A stretch of DNA of 64,000 nucleotides from CAYUPI01 sp964446585. Lineage in GTDB: Bacteria; Verrucomicrobiota; Verrucomicrobiia; Limisphaerales; UBA8199. The notes beneath the pieces are model-generated. The model did no database searches. It had not been told where the DNA came from and worked only from the letters and a program-made list of their open reading frames with translations. The stretch spans positions 53,627 to 117,626 of the forward strand of contig CAYUPI010000015.1 of assembly GCA_964446585.1 (NCBI GenBank), read 5' to 3'. A program made the translations under genes and the position numbers. This document shows, in pieces, positions 28,319 to 40,100 of this stretch (position 1 is the stretch's first letter; each line of letters begins with the position of its first letter).

Positions 28319-31300
28319 ATGGACACCCTGAAGATTGCTCTCTGCGCGATCCTTCTATGCGTTCCACCGGCAGTTCACGCCGCGACGCGCTCCTGGTACA
28401 ACTCCAGCCTTAACCCGGTGGGAAGATGGAAGACCGACGGGAACTGGGACAGCGGGGCGCCCTTGCCTGGAGACGACCTTTTCTTTCCTACTGCCTACGC
28501 CCTCGCGGAGTATCAAACCAAAAACAACTTCCCTGACGGCACCAGCTTCGGGTCAATCACGATGAGAAGCGGCCCTTCTCCGGCCATTTCGGGTTGGCTG
28601 CATGAGGGCAACGCTGTTTCCCTTGAAAAATCCATGAAATTCGGAGGGGACCCGGCGAACTACCTCATTTGCACGGTTAACTTCCCTGTCACTCTGGCCG
28701 ACGACGCCACCTTTTATCTTGAAGTAAATGGGCATGCGGCATGGGGCTCCGGGTACGGCTATGCGGTGTTGGATCTGGCTGACCACACCCTCACCATCCA
28801 ACCCGATCCACTTGCGGGAGGAGCAGGGCCGATTGATTTCAACGACCCAATCCAGGGCACCGGCGGCCTCGTGCTCATCGGTGCGCAAGCCAACTTGCAC
28901 TCGCCTAACACGTTCACCGGGCCGGTGACGATTGATACTGGCGGTATCTTAAATCTTCTGGACAAGGACGGCTTGGGCACCACGGCCGGGCTGACGATGA
29001 TCAAGAGCGGTGGAACACTGCTGATTGCCGGGCTTCCGGCCTCCGTGGACTCGCTTGCCGAGAACATCTCCCTGGCTGGCGGAACGGTGAAACTTTTTCA
29101 GGTAGAAAACGGCGGCGGACAAGCTGCGCCGCTGCCGTTCAACGGCGCTCTTACCTTGACCACTGGAGGAACCATCTTCTGCCAATTGAACGGCGCGATC
29201 CTCAACGGCGTCGTCGGTGGCCCCGGCAACTGGACCAAGAGCGGCGCCAACATTTTGCAATTTAGCGGCAGCGCAGTAAACAATTTCAGCGGCGCGCTTA
29301 CGATTCAGGAAGGCACGGTCGAACTGAACCGCTCCAGCGGCCACGCCATTTCGGGCCAGGCGCTCGTCACTTCTACCGGGGTCCTGAGCTGGCTGCTTTC
29401 AGATCAATTTGCCCCGGCAGCCTCACTGATCGTGGATAACGGCGGGCAGGCGCTGCTGAATGGACACTCGGATACGGTCTCAAATCTGACCCTGAACGGC
29501 GCCGTGACGCTGAATACCTCACCCGGCACACTGGGCGTCAGCGGCAAGCTCGTAGCGGATGTCTCCAGCTTGACCAACACGTCCTCGACCCTGTCCGGTA
29601 CGCTGAAAATGGTGGGCAACGCTGCCCCCCACGTATGGAGTATTGATGACGGCGGCCAGTTCAACAGATTTCTCACGCTGAACGCCGATGTCATCGTGGC
29701 GACTGCCGGCACCAAGGCGCAAAAGCAAGGCAGCGGTATTTTAGCCTGGACCGGCAACAGTTCGCTGGCCGAGTTGGAGATCGTCAGTGGAACAGTCAAT
29801 TATCAGGGCACCGGCACGGTAATGAATGTGCTCCTCAATGGCGGAAGTCTTTCCAGCGCCGGCACCGTGGCCAACGTGATCAGCCGGCCCGCCGGCGGAG
29901 CATTGGCGCCAAGATTGACGGGCGGCCAGCGCACGCTCACGTGCAGCAATCTGCTGTTGAACCCCGCGACCCGCGTCCAATTCGTGCTGAGCACGCCGAC
30001 CAATTCCACCAGCATCCACGCCCGGGCGCCTATCGATCTGGGCGGAGCAGCGCTGCAACTGACCTTGCTCAATTTTTTCGGCCACGCTGTTCCCGGAGAC
30101 CAGTTCACTCTCATTGCGACCGACGGCACTGCTCCGGTTACCAACACGTTCCTCGGCCTGCCCGAAGGCGCGACCAACATTGTTGACACACCCGCTGGCC
30201 GCGCGGGTTTCATCATCAGTTATCAGAGCAACTTTAATGACGTGGTGCTCACCTACTTCACGCCACCGACCGGCCAAACCCGATCCTGGACCGGCGCCGG
30301 CGCCAACAACAACTGGAGCACGGTCCAGAACTGGTCCAACAACGTGGCACCGGCCGCAGGCGACGCCCTTGTTTTTCCCGCCTCCGCGGCGCGCAAGTCC
30401 AACACCAACGACTTTGCCGCCGGACGCGGCTTCGCTTCGCTGCGCTTTGAGGGCGGGTCGTACACCTGCAATGGTAGCGATATCAGCGTGGACAACGGGA
30501 TTACTGTGGCCAGCGGCGGCGCGACGCTCAATCTGTCCATCACAACGACCTTCGATCAGACCTGGGCAAACCTGGACACGACCGGTGTGCTGTTCCTTCA
30601 AAACGTGGCTCTCAACGGCCACGCGTTGACCCTCAACGCCGCGCAAGCCGGTTTTGCCGGCATCAACGTACCGGGCGTGATCAGCGGCACCGGTGCGATC
30701 TTGAAGGTGGGGCCAGGACAAATGCAAATGACGTCCTCCAACAGCTACGTCGGACCGACCACGGTGGCTGAGGGCGAACTGATCCTGGGCTTGAATGGCC
30801 GGCCCGGAGTAAACAACGGGGACACGATCGTCTTGCCGGGCGCGAAGCTGACTTTCGGCGGCACCACGCCGCTGAATCTGACCGAAGCGATCACGCTCGG
30901 CGGCACACTCTCGTCCGCGGGCACCAACCATACCTCCTCCGGTTTTTTCACCAACAACCCCGGCGCCATCATCGAGGTAAAGAACAACTCCTTGACGCTA
31001 TTCCGCATGGACGGCGCGGGCGATCTCATTAAGACCGGCTCCGGCGAACTCATCCTCGTCGGACTTCAAACAAACACTTACATCGGCGCGACGGAAGTCC
31101 GAGCCGGCACGCTAACATCTGGGAAGTTCGCAAGTGTGCGCGGGCTGTCCGGGCCGATCACCGTTGGCACGGATTCGAGCGGAGCGACGCTGAATCTGCG
31201 CTCGAACGAACAAGCCAGCGCCACGACCGACATCACGCTGGCCCGCTACGATTCGGTGCTCGATACCTCCAATCGCACGAACACGATCGGCCAACTTACG

Positions 31301-34090
31301 CTGAGCGGCAGCACCGTGTTGGCCACCGGCACGGGCCTGCTTCGCTTCGGCAATATCACGTCTCTGGCCGCCTCCGCCCCAGTTAGCGCCGTGATCACCG
31401 GCAACGTTTCCCAGGTTTCCGCTGGCTTTCAGGACTGGCTGGTCGAACATACACTGGGAGCGACAAACGATTTGATCCTCGCAGCTTCGTTGACGACTCC
31501 CAGTCTGGCCACGCCACTCAAACTCGGCGACGGCACGCTGGTGGTGAACGGTGATTTTCAGGCCAGCAATCTTTACATCCAGGAAGGCACGGTTCTGTTC
31601 AACGACAATTCGACGACGGCGGCGCGGTTGACCGGCGGCACGCTCGGCGGCACGGGCACGGTGGGCACGCTGGCGAGCTTCGCTTCCGGCGGTGTGGTGG
31701 CGCCCGGTGCCAGCACGGGAATTCTTTCCAGCAGCAACGTGACGTGGAACGGCTCGACGATTTTCGCCGTCGAGTTGCACACCAACACGCCCGGCGCCGG
31801 TTACGATCAACTCAAAGTCACCGGCACTGTCACCCTCGGCAATGCTGCGCTCCAGGTCACCGCGCTGTCTGGCTTCAGCGCCACCAACGGCACGCAGTTC
31901 ACGATTATTGACAACGACGGCGCGGACCTGATCACCAACACGTTCGCATCCTTAGCCGAAGGTGCGCTCGTGGATGCGGGCAACGGCGTCGTCCTGCGAA
32001 TCTCTTATGTTGGCGGCACGGGCAACGACATCGTGCTCACCACCGTCACCACCGGCGTGAATCGCATCTGGACCGGCAGCGGCGCGAATAGCTTTTGGTC
32101 CACTGCGGCGAACTGGTCGAACAGCGTCGCGCCGCAAGCCGGCGACAGCTTAATCTTCTCAACGAACACATCCTTGCGCCTGCAAAACACGAACGACTAT
32201 TCGTCTGGGACTGCGTTCGGCTCCATCCAGGTTAATCGCTCCGGCTACTCGTTGAACGGCGCAGCCATCACGTTGCACGAAGGCATGTCTTTCAATTACC
32301 CCAGTCTCTCGAGCACCTTTGCATTACCGGTGACACTGGCGCTGCCGCAAACCGTCTCGCTGGATGGCGGCGGCAGCGCGATTTTTTCGAGCGCCGCGAC
32401 CATTGCGACCACGAGCAACCTGCTGACGATCAATGTCACCACGCAGTTCATGACGCTCAACGGCGCGATCAGCGGCAGCGGCGGCCTGAAGAAAATCGGC
32501 GACGGGCAGGTCGTCCTGACCGGATCGAATTCGTTCTCCGGTCTGGTCACGATCTCCGAAGGCGAACTCCAAGTGAGCCACACCAACGCGCTCGGCACCA
32601 CGGCCAGTCGCACGCTCATTGAAGAACCTGCGCGTCTGCGCCTCGGGCCGACGTTGTTTGGCTCCATCACCATCGCCGAGGATATGCGTCTCGGCGGGCT
32701 GCTCGTCTCCGACGCCACAAACGTCACGCTGAGCGGAAACATCGAAGCCAAATCGGGCAGCGCCGGCCTGTTTCGAACTGAAAAGACGCTCACCTGCACT
32801 GGCACCCTCACCGGCAATGGCAGCTTGAACAAGGACGGCAACGGCACACTCGTCATCGGCGGCTCGGCCTCCAACAGTTTCGTCGCTGGCTTCAGCGTGC
32901 TGCAGGGCCTGGTGCAATTAAGCAAGCCCGACGGCGTTACCGCCTTGCCCAGCCCCCTGGTCTTGCCCAGTCCGGTGACCATCGGCGACGGCGTCACCAA
33001 CGCCGAACTTCGGCTCTTGTCCGGCAATCAAATCGCCGACAGCGCGAGCATCATCCTGGTGGGCGACGGCGCTCTGTTCAATCTTAACGGCCAGGTGGAA
33101 ACGGTTAGCAATCTGGTCTTCAACGGGGGCGACATCGAAACCGGCGCAGGCCTGCTCAGTGTGTTCGGCAACGTCGTGGCCAACGCCGCTTCAAACACCG
33201 CGGTCATCAACGGCGGCCTCCAGCTCGCCGGCCCGGGCACGCACGATTGGAACATCGCGCTGGGCGCCGCCGCGCCCGACCTTCAGGTCAATGGCACGCT
33301 CTCGGCTAAAAGCGGCCCCACACTGTCCAAGAGCGGCCCGGGTCGGCTGGACCTTAACGCGAGTCTCACCCTGAGCAATGTCGCCGTCACGGCGGGAACG
33401 CTTAACGCGAATGGCAACAGCCCATCGGTTCCCGTCTCAGTTATCGGCGGTACGCTGGGCGGCACCGGAGCCGTGGGCGTCATTAACGCCAGCAGTGGCA
33501 TCGTCAACCCGGGCTTGAGTCCGGGTCTGCTGAACTCCAGCAACATCAACTTCAGTGCGGGAGCCGTGTTCGCGGTCGAGCTAAACGGACCCGTTGCCGG
33601 CTCTGGCTACGATCAATTGAACGTCAGCGGCACGGTGGACCTCGGCGGCGCCGCGCTCAGTGTGGCCCTGGGGTACACACCAACTTTGGGCGACGCTTTC
33701 ACGATCATCGCGAACGATCTGGCCGAGGCAGTGACTAACATCTTCAACAGCCTGCCCGAAGGCGCATACTTCCCGCTCGCCGGCACAGCCTTCCAGATCA
33801 CCTATCAGGGTGGTAGCGGCAACAACGACGTCGTGTTGGTCCGCACCAAAGCGCCCCCGGCGACAATCAATTCGGTCTCCAAATTGACCAACGGCCACAC
33901 GCAAATCCAAGGCCTGGGCCTGGCTGGATTGACCTATTCGATCGAAGCCACATCCAATCTGAATCCCGTCATCGTGTGGACGCCCCTTGGCACCACAGTG
34001 GCCAACGGCAGCGGCGTCTTCTCTTTCACCGACATTAACGCGCCGTCGTTCACCAGACGATTCTACCGCGTGCTGTCACCAAACGATTGA
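28319..34090 (+). CDS. Giant secreted autotransporter-associated beta-strand repeat protein, three modules
   Basis: About 1923 residues with signal peptide MDTLKIALCAILLCVPPAVHA. Three large modules each open with a W-G...NW...P..GD.L.F motif (RSWYNSSLNPVGRWKTDGNW, RSWTGAGANNNWSTVQNW, RIWTGSGANSFWSTAANW). The last two close with FAVELxxxxxGxGYDQL plus FTIIxND and LxEGA; the first closes with a looser version (GDQFTLIATDG, LPEGA). Between are autotransporter-associated beta-strand repeats (ISGSGGLKKIGDGQVVLTGS, NSFSGLVTISEGEL), expected to form a long beta-helix. The C-terminus (LTYSIEATSNLNP, GVFSFTDINAPSFTRRFYRVLSP) is shared with the next two genes. It is probably a surface or extracellular-matrix protein; no autotransporter barrel or PEP-CTERM anchor is visible. 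An upstream ATG (28250) is possible but spoils the signal peptide. Confidence 0.92.
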   Translation: MDTLKIALCAILLCVPPAVHAATRSWYNSSLNPVGRWKTDGNWDSGAPLPGDDLFFPTAYALAEYQTKNNFPDGTSFGSITMRSGPSPAISGWLHEGNAVSLEKSMKFGGDPANYLICTVNFPVTLADDATFYLEVNGHAAWGSGYGYAVLDLADHTLTIQPDPLAGGAGPIDFNDPIQGTGGLVLIGAQANLHSPNTFTGPVTIDTGGILNLLDKDGLGTTAGLTMIKSGGTLLIAGLPASVDSLAENISLAGGTVKLFQVENGGGQAAPLPFNGALTLTTGGTIFCQLNGAILNGVVGGPGNWTKSGANILQFSGSAVNNFSGALTIQEGTVELNRSSGHAISGQALVTSTGVLSWLLSDQFAPAASLIVDNGGQALLNGHSDTVSNLTLNGAVTLNTSPGTLGVSGKLVADVSSLTNTSSTLSGTLKMVGNAAPHVWSIDDGGQFNRFLTLNADVIVATAGTKAQKQGSGILAWTGNSSLAELEIVSGTVNYQGTGTVMNVLLNGGSLSSAGTVANVISRPAGGALAPRLTGGQRTLTCSNLLLNPATRVQFVLSTPTNSTSIHARAPIDLGGAALQLTLLNFFGHAVPGDQFTLIATDGTAPVTNTFLGLPEGATNIVDTPAGRAGFIISYQSNFNDVVLTYFTPPTGQTRSWTGAGANNNWSTVQNWSNNVAPAAGDALVFPASAARKSNTNDFAAGRGFASLRFEGGSYTCNGSDISVDNGITVASGGATLNLSITTTFDQTWANLDTTGVLFLQNVALNGHALTLNAAQAGFAGINVPGVISGTGAILKVGPGQMQMTSSNSYVGPTTVAEGELILGLNGRPGVNNGDTIVLPGAKLTFGGTTPLNLTEAITLGGTLSSAGTNHTSSGFFTNNPGAIIEVKNNSLTLFRMDGAGDLIKTGSGELILVGLQTNTYIGATEVRAGTLTSGKFASVRGLSGPITVGTDSSGATLNLRSNEQASATTDITLARYDSVLDTSNRTNTIGQLTLSGSTVLATGTGLLRFGNITSLAASAPVSAVITGNVSQVSAGFQDWLVEHTLGATNDLILAASLTTPSLATPLKLGDGTLVVNGDFQASNLYIQEGTVLFNDNSTTAARLTGGTLGGTGTVGTLASFASGGVVAPGASTGILSSSNVTWNGSTIFAVELHTNTPGAGYDQLKVTGTVTLGNAALQVTALSGFSATNGTQFTIIDNDGADLITNTFASLAEGALVDAGNGVVLRISYVGGTGNDIVLTTVTTGVNRIWTGSGANSFWSTAANWSNSVAPQAGDSLIFSTNTSLRLQNTNDYSSGTAFGSIQVNRSGYSLNGAAITLHEGMSFNYPSLSSTFALPVTLALPQTVSLDGGGSAIFSSAATIATTSNLLTINVTTQFMTLNGAISGSGGLKKIGDGQVVLTGSNSFSGLVTISEGELQVSHTNALGTTASRTLIEEPARLRLGPTLFGSITIAEDMRLGGLLVSDATNVTLSGNIEAKSGSAGLFRTEKTLTCTGTLTGNGSLNKDGNGTLVIGGSASNSFVAGFSVLQGLVQLSKPDGVTALPSPLVLPSPVTIGDGVTNAELRLLSGNQIADSASIILVGDGALFNLNGQVETVSNLVFNGGDIETGAGLLSVFGNVVANAASNTAVINGGLQLAGPGTHDWNIALGAAAPDLQVNGTLSAKSGPTLSKSGPGRLDLNASLTLSNVAVTAGTLNANGNSPSVPVSVIGGTLGGTGAVGVINASSGIVNPGLSPGLLNSSNINFSAGAVFAVELNGPVAGSGYDQLNVSGTVDLGGAALSVALGYTPTLGDAFTIIANDLAEAVTNIFNSLPEGAYFPLAGTAFQITYQGGSGNNDVVLVRTKAPPATINSVSKLTNGHTQIQGLGLAGLTYSIEATSNLNPVIVWTPLGTTVANGSGVFSFTDINAPSFTRRFYRVLSPND

Positions 34091-34117
34091 GTTCGACGGG
34101 CAACGAATAGCAAGTCC

Positions 34118-37100
34118 ATGAATGCTGCCCAACCTTTTGGCACGAAAGCCCAACTTGCGCGCACCAGGAACCTGGCAGCGCCAGCAGCCATGCCTATGCT
34201 CCCGATCCTGGCGCTGCTCATCGTGTTGGCCACACAAGCTGGCGCCGCCACCCGCATTTGGGACGGCAGCTCCTCCGCACTCTGGACCAACGCCGGTAAT
34301 TGGTCCGGCAACGTCGCGCCGGCCAACGGCGATTCCCTGGTGTTCCCCGTCGGCGTGTCGCGCGTGCTGATGACCAACACCGCTGGCGCACCGTCCAATT
34401 TCTTGCGCCTCGACTTCTTCGGCTCGAACTACATGGTGTTCGGCCCGGCCCTCACGCTCACCAACGGCCTCACCAACGCGGTGAACGACTTCTCCACCAA
34501 CTCGCTCAACTGTCCCGTGCGCGTCGGCGCGGACCAGACCTGGACCAACAGGTCCCGCGCTGCGCTGGTCCTCAATAGCGGCATCAACCTCAACACCCAC
34601 ACGCTCACCTTCGGCTCGTTGGGTGACTTCCAGGTCAATGGCGCGCTGACCAATTCCGGCAACATCGTGAAAGTGGGCAACGGCGGTCTCAGCCTCAACG
34701 GCAGCAACACATTCACGGGAGTTGTCACCCTGGAGAGCGGCCCCCTGCGCGTGGACGGCGCGGTCGCCCTCGCCAGCCTGACGCTCAACAGCGGCACGCT
34801 CGAAGGCAACGGTTCGGTGCATGACTTCACCGCTCACAGCAGCAGCGCGGTCGCGCCGGGCGACGAATTCACGCCGGGACGGCTGACCTGCAGCACCGAC
34901 GCGAAATTCGAGGCGGGCGCCAGCTTTGACGTGGATGTGAACGGCACGGTCGCCGGCCCTGATTACGACCAACTCGTCGTCAACGGCAACGTGGACCTCG
35001 GCGGCGCGACGCTTGTGCCCGTTTTTGGCTTTGTGCCCGCCGTTGGCGACCGGTTTGTGATCCTCCAGAACAACAGCCTGCTCGCGATTACCAACACGTT
35101 CGCGAACCTGCCGGAAGGGACGCTGCTGACCAATGGCTCGACGGTGCTGGAAATCACCTATGGCGGCGGCGACGGCAACGACGTGGAGTTGATCACGCTC
35201 GCATTTGCCACGCGCGTGTGGTCCGGCCTGGGCACGAACTCTCTCTGGAGCAATGCCTCGAATTGGGTCGGCAATGTCGCCCCGCTACCCCACGATAAAC
35301 TGGTGTTCCCGCCTGGCGCGGCGCAACCAGTCAATACCAACAATTTCAACACGGCGACCGTCTTTGATGGGATCACGCTTTCTGGCTTGAATTATGTCCT
35401 CAACGGTAACCCCTTCGCTCTCAACGGTGCGATCACCAACAGCCCGACCGCCGGCACGAACAAGATCAACTGTTCAATCGCCCTGACTTTGACCAACACG
35501 GCAGTGAGCGTGGGGACTAATTCCGCATTGGAATTGAGCGGCGCACTCAGCGGCAGCGGCGGTTTGGCCAAGGTTGGCATCGGCCAACTCACGCTCTCTG
35601 GCACGAGCGAAAACACATATTCCGGACCCACCACGTTCGCATCGGGGTTGGTGCTCCTGAACAAGACCGGCGGCACCAATGCCATTTCCGGCCCGCTCGT
35701 CGTTTCGAGTCTTGTGCGGCTGCTGCAAGGTGACCAAATCGCCGACGCAGCCTCTGTCACGGTTAACTTCGGGGGCAGCCTGGATTTAAACAGCAAGAGC
35801 GACATGGTCGGCCCGCTCACCTTGAACGGCGGCCTGATCACAACGCTTTCGGGCACGCTGTTCATGAACGGAGATGCGACCGTGAGCGGAACTCCGACTA
35901 TTAGTGGCCACCTTGGGCTTGGGGCCATCACGCGCACATTCAACGCTGTTGATGCCAGCGCAGATCTGTTGATCAGCGCTTCGATCAACGGCAGCGGTGG
36001 AATTACCAAGAATGGCCCGGGGTCCCTCGAACTGGCTGCTTCCAACTCCTTTTCGGGTTCAGTTACTGTGAACGAAGGTACCCTCCAGGTGATGCATCCG
36101 TTTGCTCTCGGCACCACCGGCGCGGGCACGGCGGTCCACAGCAATGGAGTGATCGCCCTGAGTGGAAGCATTCATGTTGGAACCGAACCGCTGACCCTCG
36201 ACTCCTCGGGTACGGCTGGCTCCGCCGGAGCTTCGCTCAGCTCGTCAACGTCCATTTCCAATTCGTGGGACGGCGACATCACCCTCTCGACGGACACCGC
36301 GATTAGAGTTTTGAGCGGGATTCTCTATCTTAACGGCGTCATCAGTGGCCCCGGCGCGGCCACCAAAATTGGCTCGGGCAAGCTCGTGCTTTCCGCCAAC
36401 AACACCTACGCTGGCGAAACTCGCGTCAGCGCCGGAACGCTTCTCGTCAACGGCACGCAACTGACGAATCCGGTGACGGTGGACGGCGGGACCCTTGGCG
36501 GCGCCGGGACAGTGGGGACTATTGTCGCCACCAATGGCGGATCGGTTGCGCCAGGAAACAGTCCAGGGCGGCTCAATTCCAGCAATGTCACGTTCAACAC
36601 TTCAACGCATTTCGCCGTGGAACTGAACGGCACCAACCCCGGCAGCGACCACGACCAACTCAACGTCACCGGCAGTGTCGCTCTTGACGGCACTTTAACC
36701 GGATCCGTTGGGTTCATACCGGGCGTCGGTACCACCTTCACGATCATCAACAACGACGGCGCCGATGCGATCCAGGGCGCCTTCCAGGGCCTGGGCGAAG
36801 GCGCGATCTTTGCCTTGGGAGCGTTCCTGTTTCAAATTTCCTACCACGGCGGCAACGGCAGCAATGACGTAGTCCTGACGCATGTCGCCGCGCCACCGGC
36901 GCAGATCAGTTCCATCACCACGGTGACGAATGGGTTTGAGAAGATTATAGCATCGGGCCAATCCAATCTCACTTACGTCATCCAGGCCAGCACCAACCTC
37001 GCTACCACGAATTGGCTGACCATCGGCAGCACTCAGGCCAACGGCAGCGGCGTGTTCTCCTTCACCGACACCAGCGCGCCGTCGTTCCCAATGCGTTACT

Positions 37101-37120
37101 ATCGCGTGCTGTCGCCATGA
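34118..37120 (+). CDS. Secreted autotransporter-associated beta-strand repeat protein, two modules
   Basis: A 1000-residue paralogue of its neighbours. The hydrophobic leader (MPMLPILALLIVLATQAGA) starts after about 24 polar residues; a start at the internal MPMLP is possible. Two modules open with RIWDGSSSALWTNAGNWSGN and RVWSGLGTNSLWSNASNW. Both close with a YDQL or HDQL, FVILQNN/FTIINND and LPEG/LGEG segment. Beta-strand repeat motifs include GSGGLAKVGIGQLTLSGT and VISGPGAATKIGSGKLVLSA. The shared tail (NLTYVIQASTNLATTNW, FSFTDTSAPSFPMRYYRVLSP) ends the protein. It begins 27 bases after the previous gene, and its stop overlaps the next start as ATGA. Confidence 0.92.
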   Translation: MNAAQPFGTKAQLARTRNLAAPAAMPMLPILALLIVLATQAGAATRIWDGSSSALWTNAGNWSGNVAPANGDSLVFPVGVSRVLMTNTAGAPSNFLRLDFFGSNYMVFGPALTLTNGLTNAVNDFSTNSLNCPVRVGADQTWTNRSRAALVLNSGINLNTHTLTFGSLGDFQVNGALTNSGNIVKVGNGGLSLNGSNTFTGVVTLESGPLRVDGAVALASLTLNSGTLEGNGSVHDFTAHSSSAVAPGDEFTPGRLTCSTDAKFEAGASFDVDVNGTVAGPDYDQLVVNGNVDLGGATLVPVFGFVPAVGDRFVILQNNSLLAITNTFANLPEGTLLTNGSTVLEITYGGGDGNDVELITLAFATRVWSGLGTNSLWSNASNWVGNVAPLPHDKLVFPPGAAQPVNTNNFNTATVFDGITLSGLNYVLNGNPFALNGAITNSPTAGTNKINCSIALTLTNTAVSVGTNSALELSGALSGSGGLAKVGIGQLTLSGTSENTYSGPTTFASGLVLLNKTGGTNAISGPLVVSSLVRLLQGDQIADAASVTVNFGGSLDLNSKSDMVGPLTLNGGLITTLSGTLFMNGDATVSGTPTISGHLGLGAITRTFNAVDASADLLISASINGSGGITKNGPGSLELAASNSFSGSVTVNEGTLQVMHPFALGTTGAGTAVHSNGVIALSGSIHVGTEPLTLDSSGTAGSAGASLSSSTSISNSWDGDITLSTDTAIRVLSGILYLNGVISGPGAATKIGSGKLVLSANNTYAGETRVSAGTLLVNGTQLTNPVTVDGGTLGGAGTVGTIVATNGGSVAPGNSPGRLNSSNVTFNTSTHFAVELNGTNPGSDHDQLNVTGSVALDGTLTGSVGFIPGVGTTFTIINNDGADAIQGAFQGLGEGAIFALGAFLFQISYHGGNGSNDVVLTHVAAPPAQISSITTVTNGFEKIIASGQSNLTYVIQASTNLATTNWLTIGSTQANGSGVFSFTDTSAPSFPMRYYRVLSP

Positions 37121-40100
37121 TGCTTTGTAAAACAGTATCAAAGCAAACGCTGGTTATGAATGTGAAAATTTGTCTGATTGGACTCCTCAGTGCGCTCTCG
37201 GTTCTCCCGCCAGCAGCGCGCGCCTCCGTCAAACAGTGGGACGGCAGCGCCAACGGCAATTGGTCAGGCAGCGCCAATTGGACCAACAATGCGGTGCCGG
37301 TGGACGGCGACGATTTGGTCTTTCCCATCGGCGCGTCCAATCCGACGAGCACGAACAATATCGCCAATCTCCATCTTAACTCGATCACCTTCAGCGGGAG
37401 CGGCTACGTCTTGCACGGCAACGCCGTCACGCTGACCAACGGCATCACATCCTCCGTGTTCAGCGGCAACAACACAATTTCGTTTGTGGTCACGAATGGC
37501 GCGGCGCAAACCAACAATTGTGTCCGTTCGGCGGCGAGCCTGACCTTCAGCAACAGCATTTTTCTGGGCATCGGTCAGACGTTCACCATCACCGGCGCCG
37601 GCGACACGTTCATGCACGGCGTGGTCAGCGGCGCGAGCGATCTGATCAAATCCGGCGCGGGCGCGCTGACGCTCTCGGGGGCGAACACTTACTCGGGCTT
37701 CACTTCTCTCAACGCAGGTGTAATCACCGTACAGAACAGTTCCGGCTTGGGTTCAGCCAGCACGGAAACGGACATCGCGGCGGGCACGACGCTTCAGTTG
37801 CAAGGCAACCTCACGATTGCGGAAACGTTTTACCTGGCCGGGACGCTTCGCAATCAGTCCGGCAGCAACCTCCTTACGGGCCACGTCACCCTGTCGTCCC
37901 CTCTTTCCGTGCTGGTGGAAACGAATTCACTGTTGACATTCAGCAACGTGCTTAGCGGCGGCGACCTCACGAAGGACGGACCAGGCACGCTGCGCCTGGC
38001 CGGCACCAACGACAACACTTATTCCGGGAGCACTATCGTCAACGGCGGCACACTGGAGCTTTCCAAATCCAGCGGTGTCATGGCCGTGTTGGGACACTTG
38101 CAGGTTGGAAACGGGACCGATCCGGCGACGGTGCGTTGCCTGGCCAATGAGCAATTCGCCAATACGGCCACGGTGTCCGTCACAAATGCCGGCACGCTCG
38201 ACCTGAACAACCAGTCCGGTGTTATCGCCGGATTGAGCGTGGTTGCCGGCACCGTTGACATGCGCGCCACCGGCCTGCTTCGACTTGACGGAGATTTGAC
38301 CGTCAGCCCTTCGAGTCTTTCCAAAGCGACGATCACCGGCGGGCAACTGATGTTTGTCGGCGCCGACCATGATATCACGACCGCTGCGGATACACCGTCT
38401 CCCGACGCTGAAATTTCCTCGCGCATTTCGGGCGCCCCCAACCTGACCAAACTTGGCCTCGGCGAACTGAGCCTGACGAGCTCCAACGATTTTTCAGGCG
38501 AGATGGACGTCAGGGCCGGGACGCTGACTCTGGCCAACTCATTCGCGCTGGGGCAAATCAACTCCGGCACCTTGGTCATCAACGGCGCCGTGCTCAAGCT
38601 CCAGAACAACATTGTCGTGACCAACGAAGGGCTGACCCTTTTCGGCGGCTCGCTCGTCTCCAGCGGCACCAACACTTGGGGCGGCCCCGTTACGCTCGCC
38701 ACCAACTACACCGTTTTCGTCGCCACCAACGACCTGTTGATCGTCTCCGGCCCGATTGACGGCTCGGGCAGCTTGACGAAGACGGGCGATGGCACGCTGG
38801 CGCTGAGCGGCGGCGCGGACAACACGTATTCCGGCCAGACAACGGTCAACCAAGGCACGCTGGTGTTGAACAAAACGTCCCCCCATCGGGCCATTCCCGG
38901 CGCGTTGGTCGTCGGCGATAACGTCGGCGGCACGGACACCGATGTCGTGCGCTGCGATACCAGTGGCCAGATTGATCTTGATGCAGTCGTGACGGTGAAC
39001 AGTTCCGGCGAGTTGGTGTTGAATGGTAACGTCGCCGAAGTCGTGGACGCTCTCACCGGGGTGGGCCACGTGGCCCTGCTCGGTTCCAGTGCCAACCTTC
39101 ACGTTGGCGAAACCGCTCTTTCCACGTCCAGTGAGTTTGACGGTCTCATCACGGGCACAGGCGGAATCACCAAAGACGGCTCCGGCACGTTCCTGCTCAC
39201 CGCGAACAACACTTACAGCGGCCAGACGTTCGTTGACCGCGGGCTTCTGCTGGTGAACGGTTCGCAACCCGCCAGCGCCTTGAGCTTTCTGGCTTCGGGC
39301 TTGGGCACGCTCGGCGGCACCGGCACGGTCGGAATTGTTTCCGGCGCGGGCACCATCGCGCCCGGCGACAGCCCGGGGATTCTCAATTGCAGCAATGTCA
39401 GCCTCGCTCCTGTTGGCGGTCTCAGCGTCGAGCTGAACGGCACGAACGCCGGCGTGGATTACGACCAGCTCAATGTCGCCGGCAGCGTTGATCTCGGCGG
39501 CTGCGCGCTCAACGTCGCGCTCGGTTTCACGCCCGCCGTCAGCAACAAATTCCTCATCATCGCCAACGACGGCACGGACGCAATCATCAACACCTTCGCC
39601 GGCTTGCCCGAAGGCGCATCCTTCCTTGTCAACAACACGCGCTTTGCTGTCTCCTACACCAACGGCACGGGCAACGACGTAGTGTTGACAGTGATTCCGT
39701 TCGTCACCGGCATCACGCGCACGTGGGACGGCGGCGGCACTAATAATTTCTGGAGCAACGCGACCAATTGGGCGGGCGACGTCGCGGCCGGGCCCGGAGA
39801 TAATCTGCTTTTCCCCGCCGGCCAGGGCCGGTTGACCGTCACCAACGACGTCGCGGCGGCGACAATTTTCAACGCCATCACCTTCTCCGGCTCGAACTAC
39901 GTCGTCCACGGCAACGCCCTGACGCTTTACGCCGGCCTCACCAACAACAGCGCGCCGCTCCGCACCAACACCGTCAACTGCCCCCTCACGCTCGCCAGCA
40001 ACCAGACGTTCTCGGTCAGCAACAACACCACACTGAAAGTGGCCGGGAACATTTCCGGCAGCAGTGGGCTGACCAAGACCGGCGGCGGCACGCTCGTATT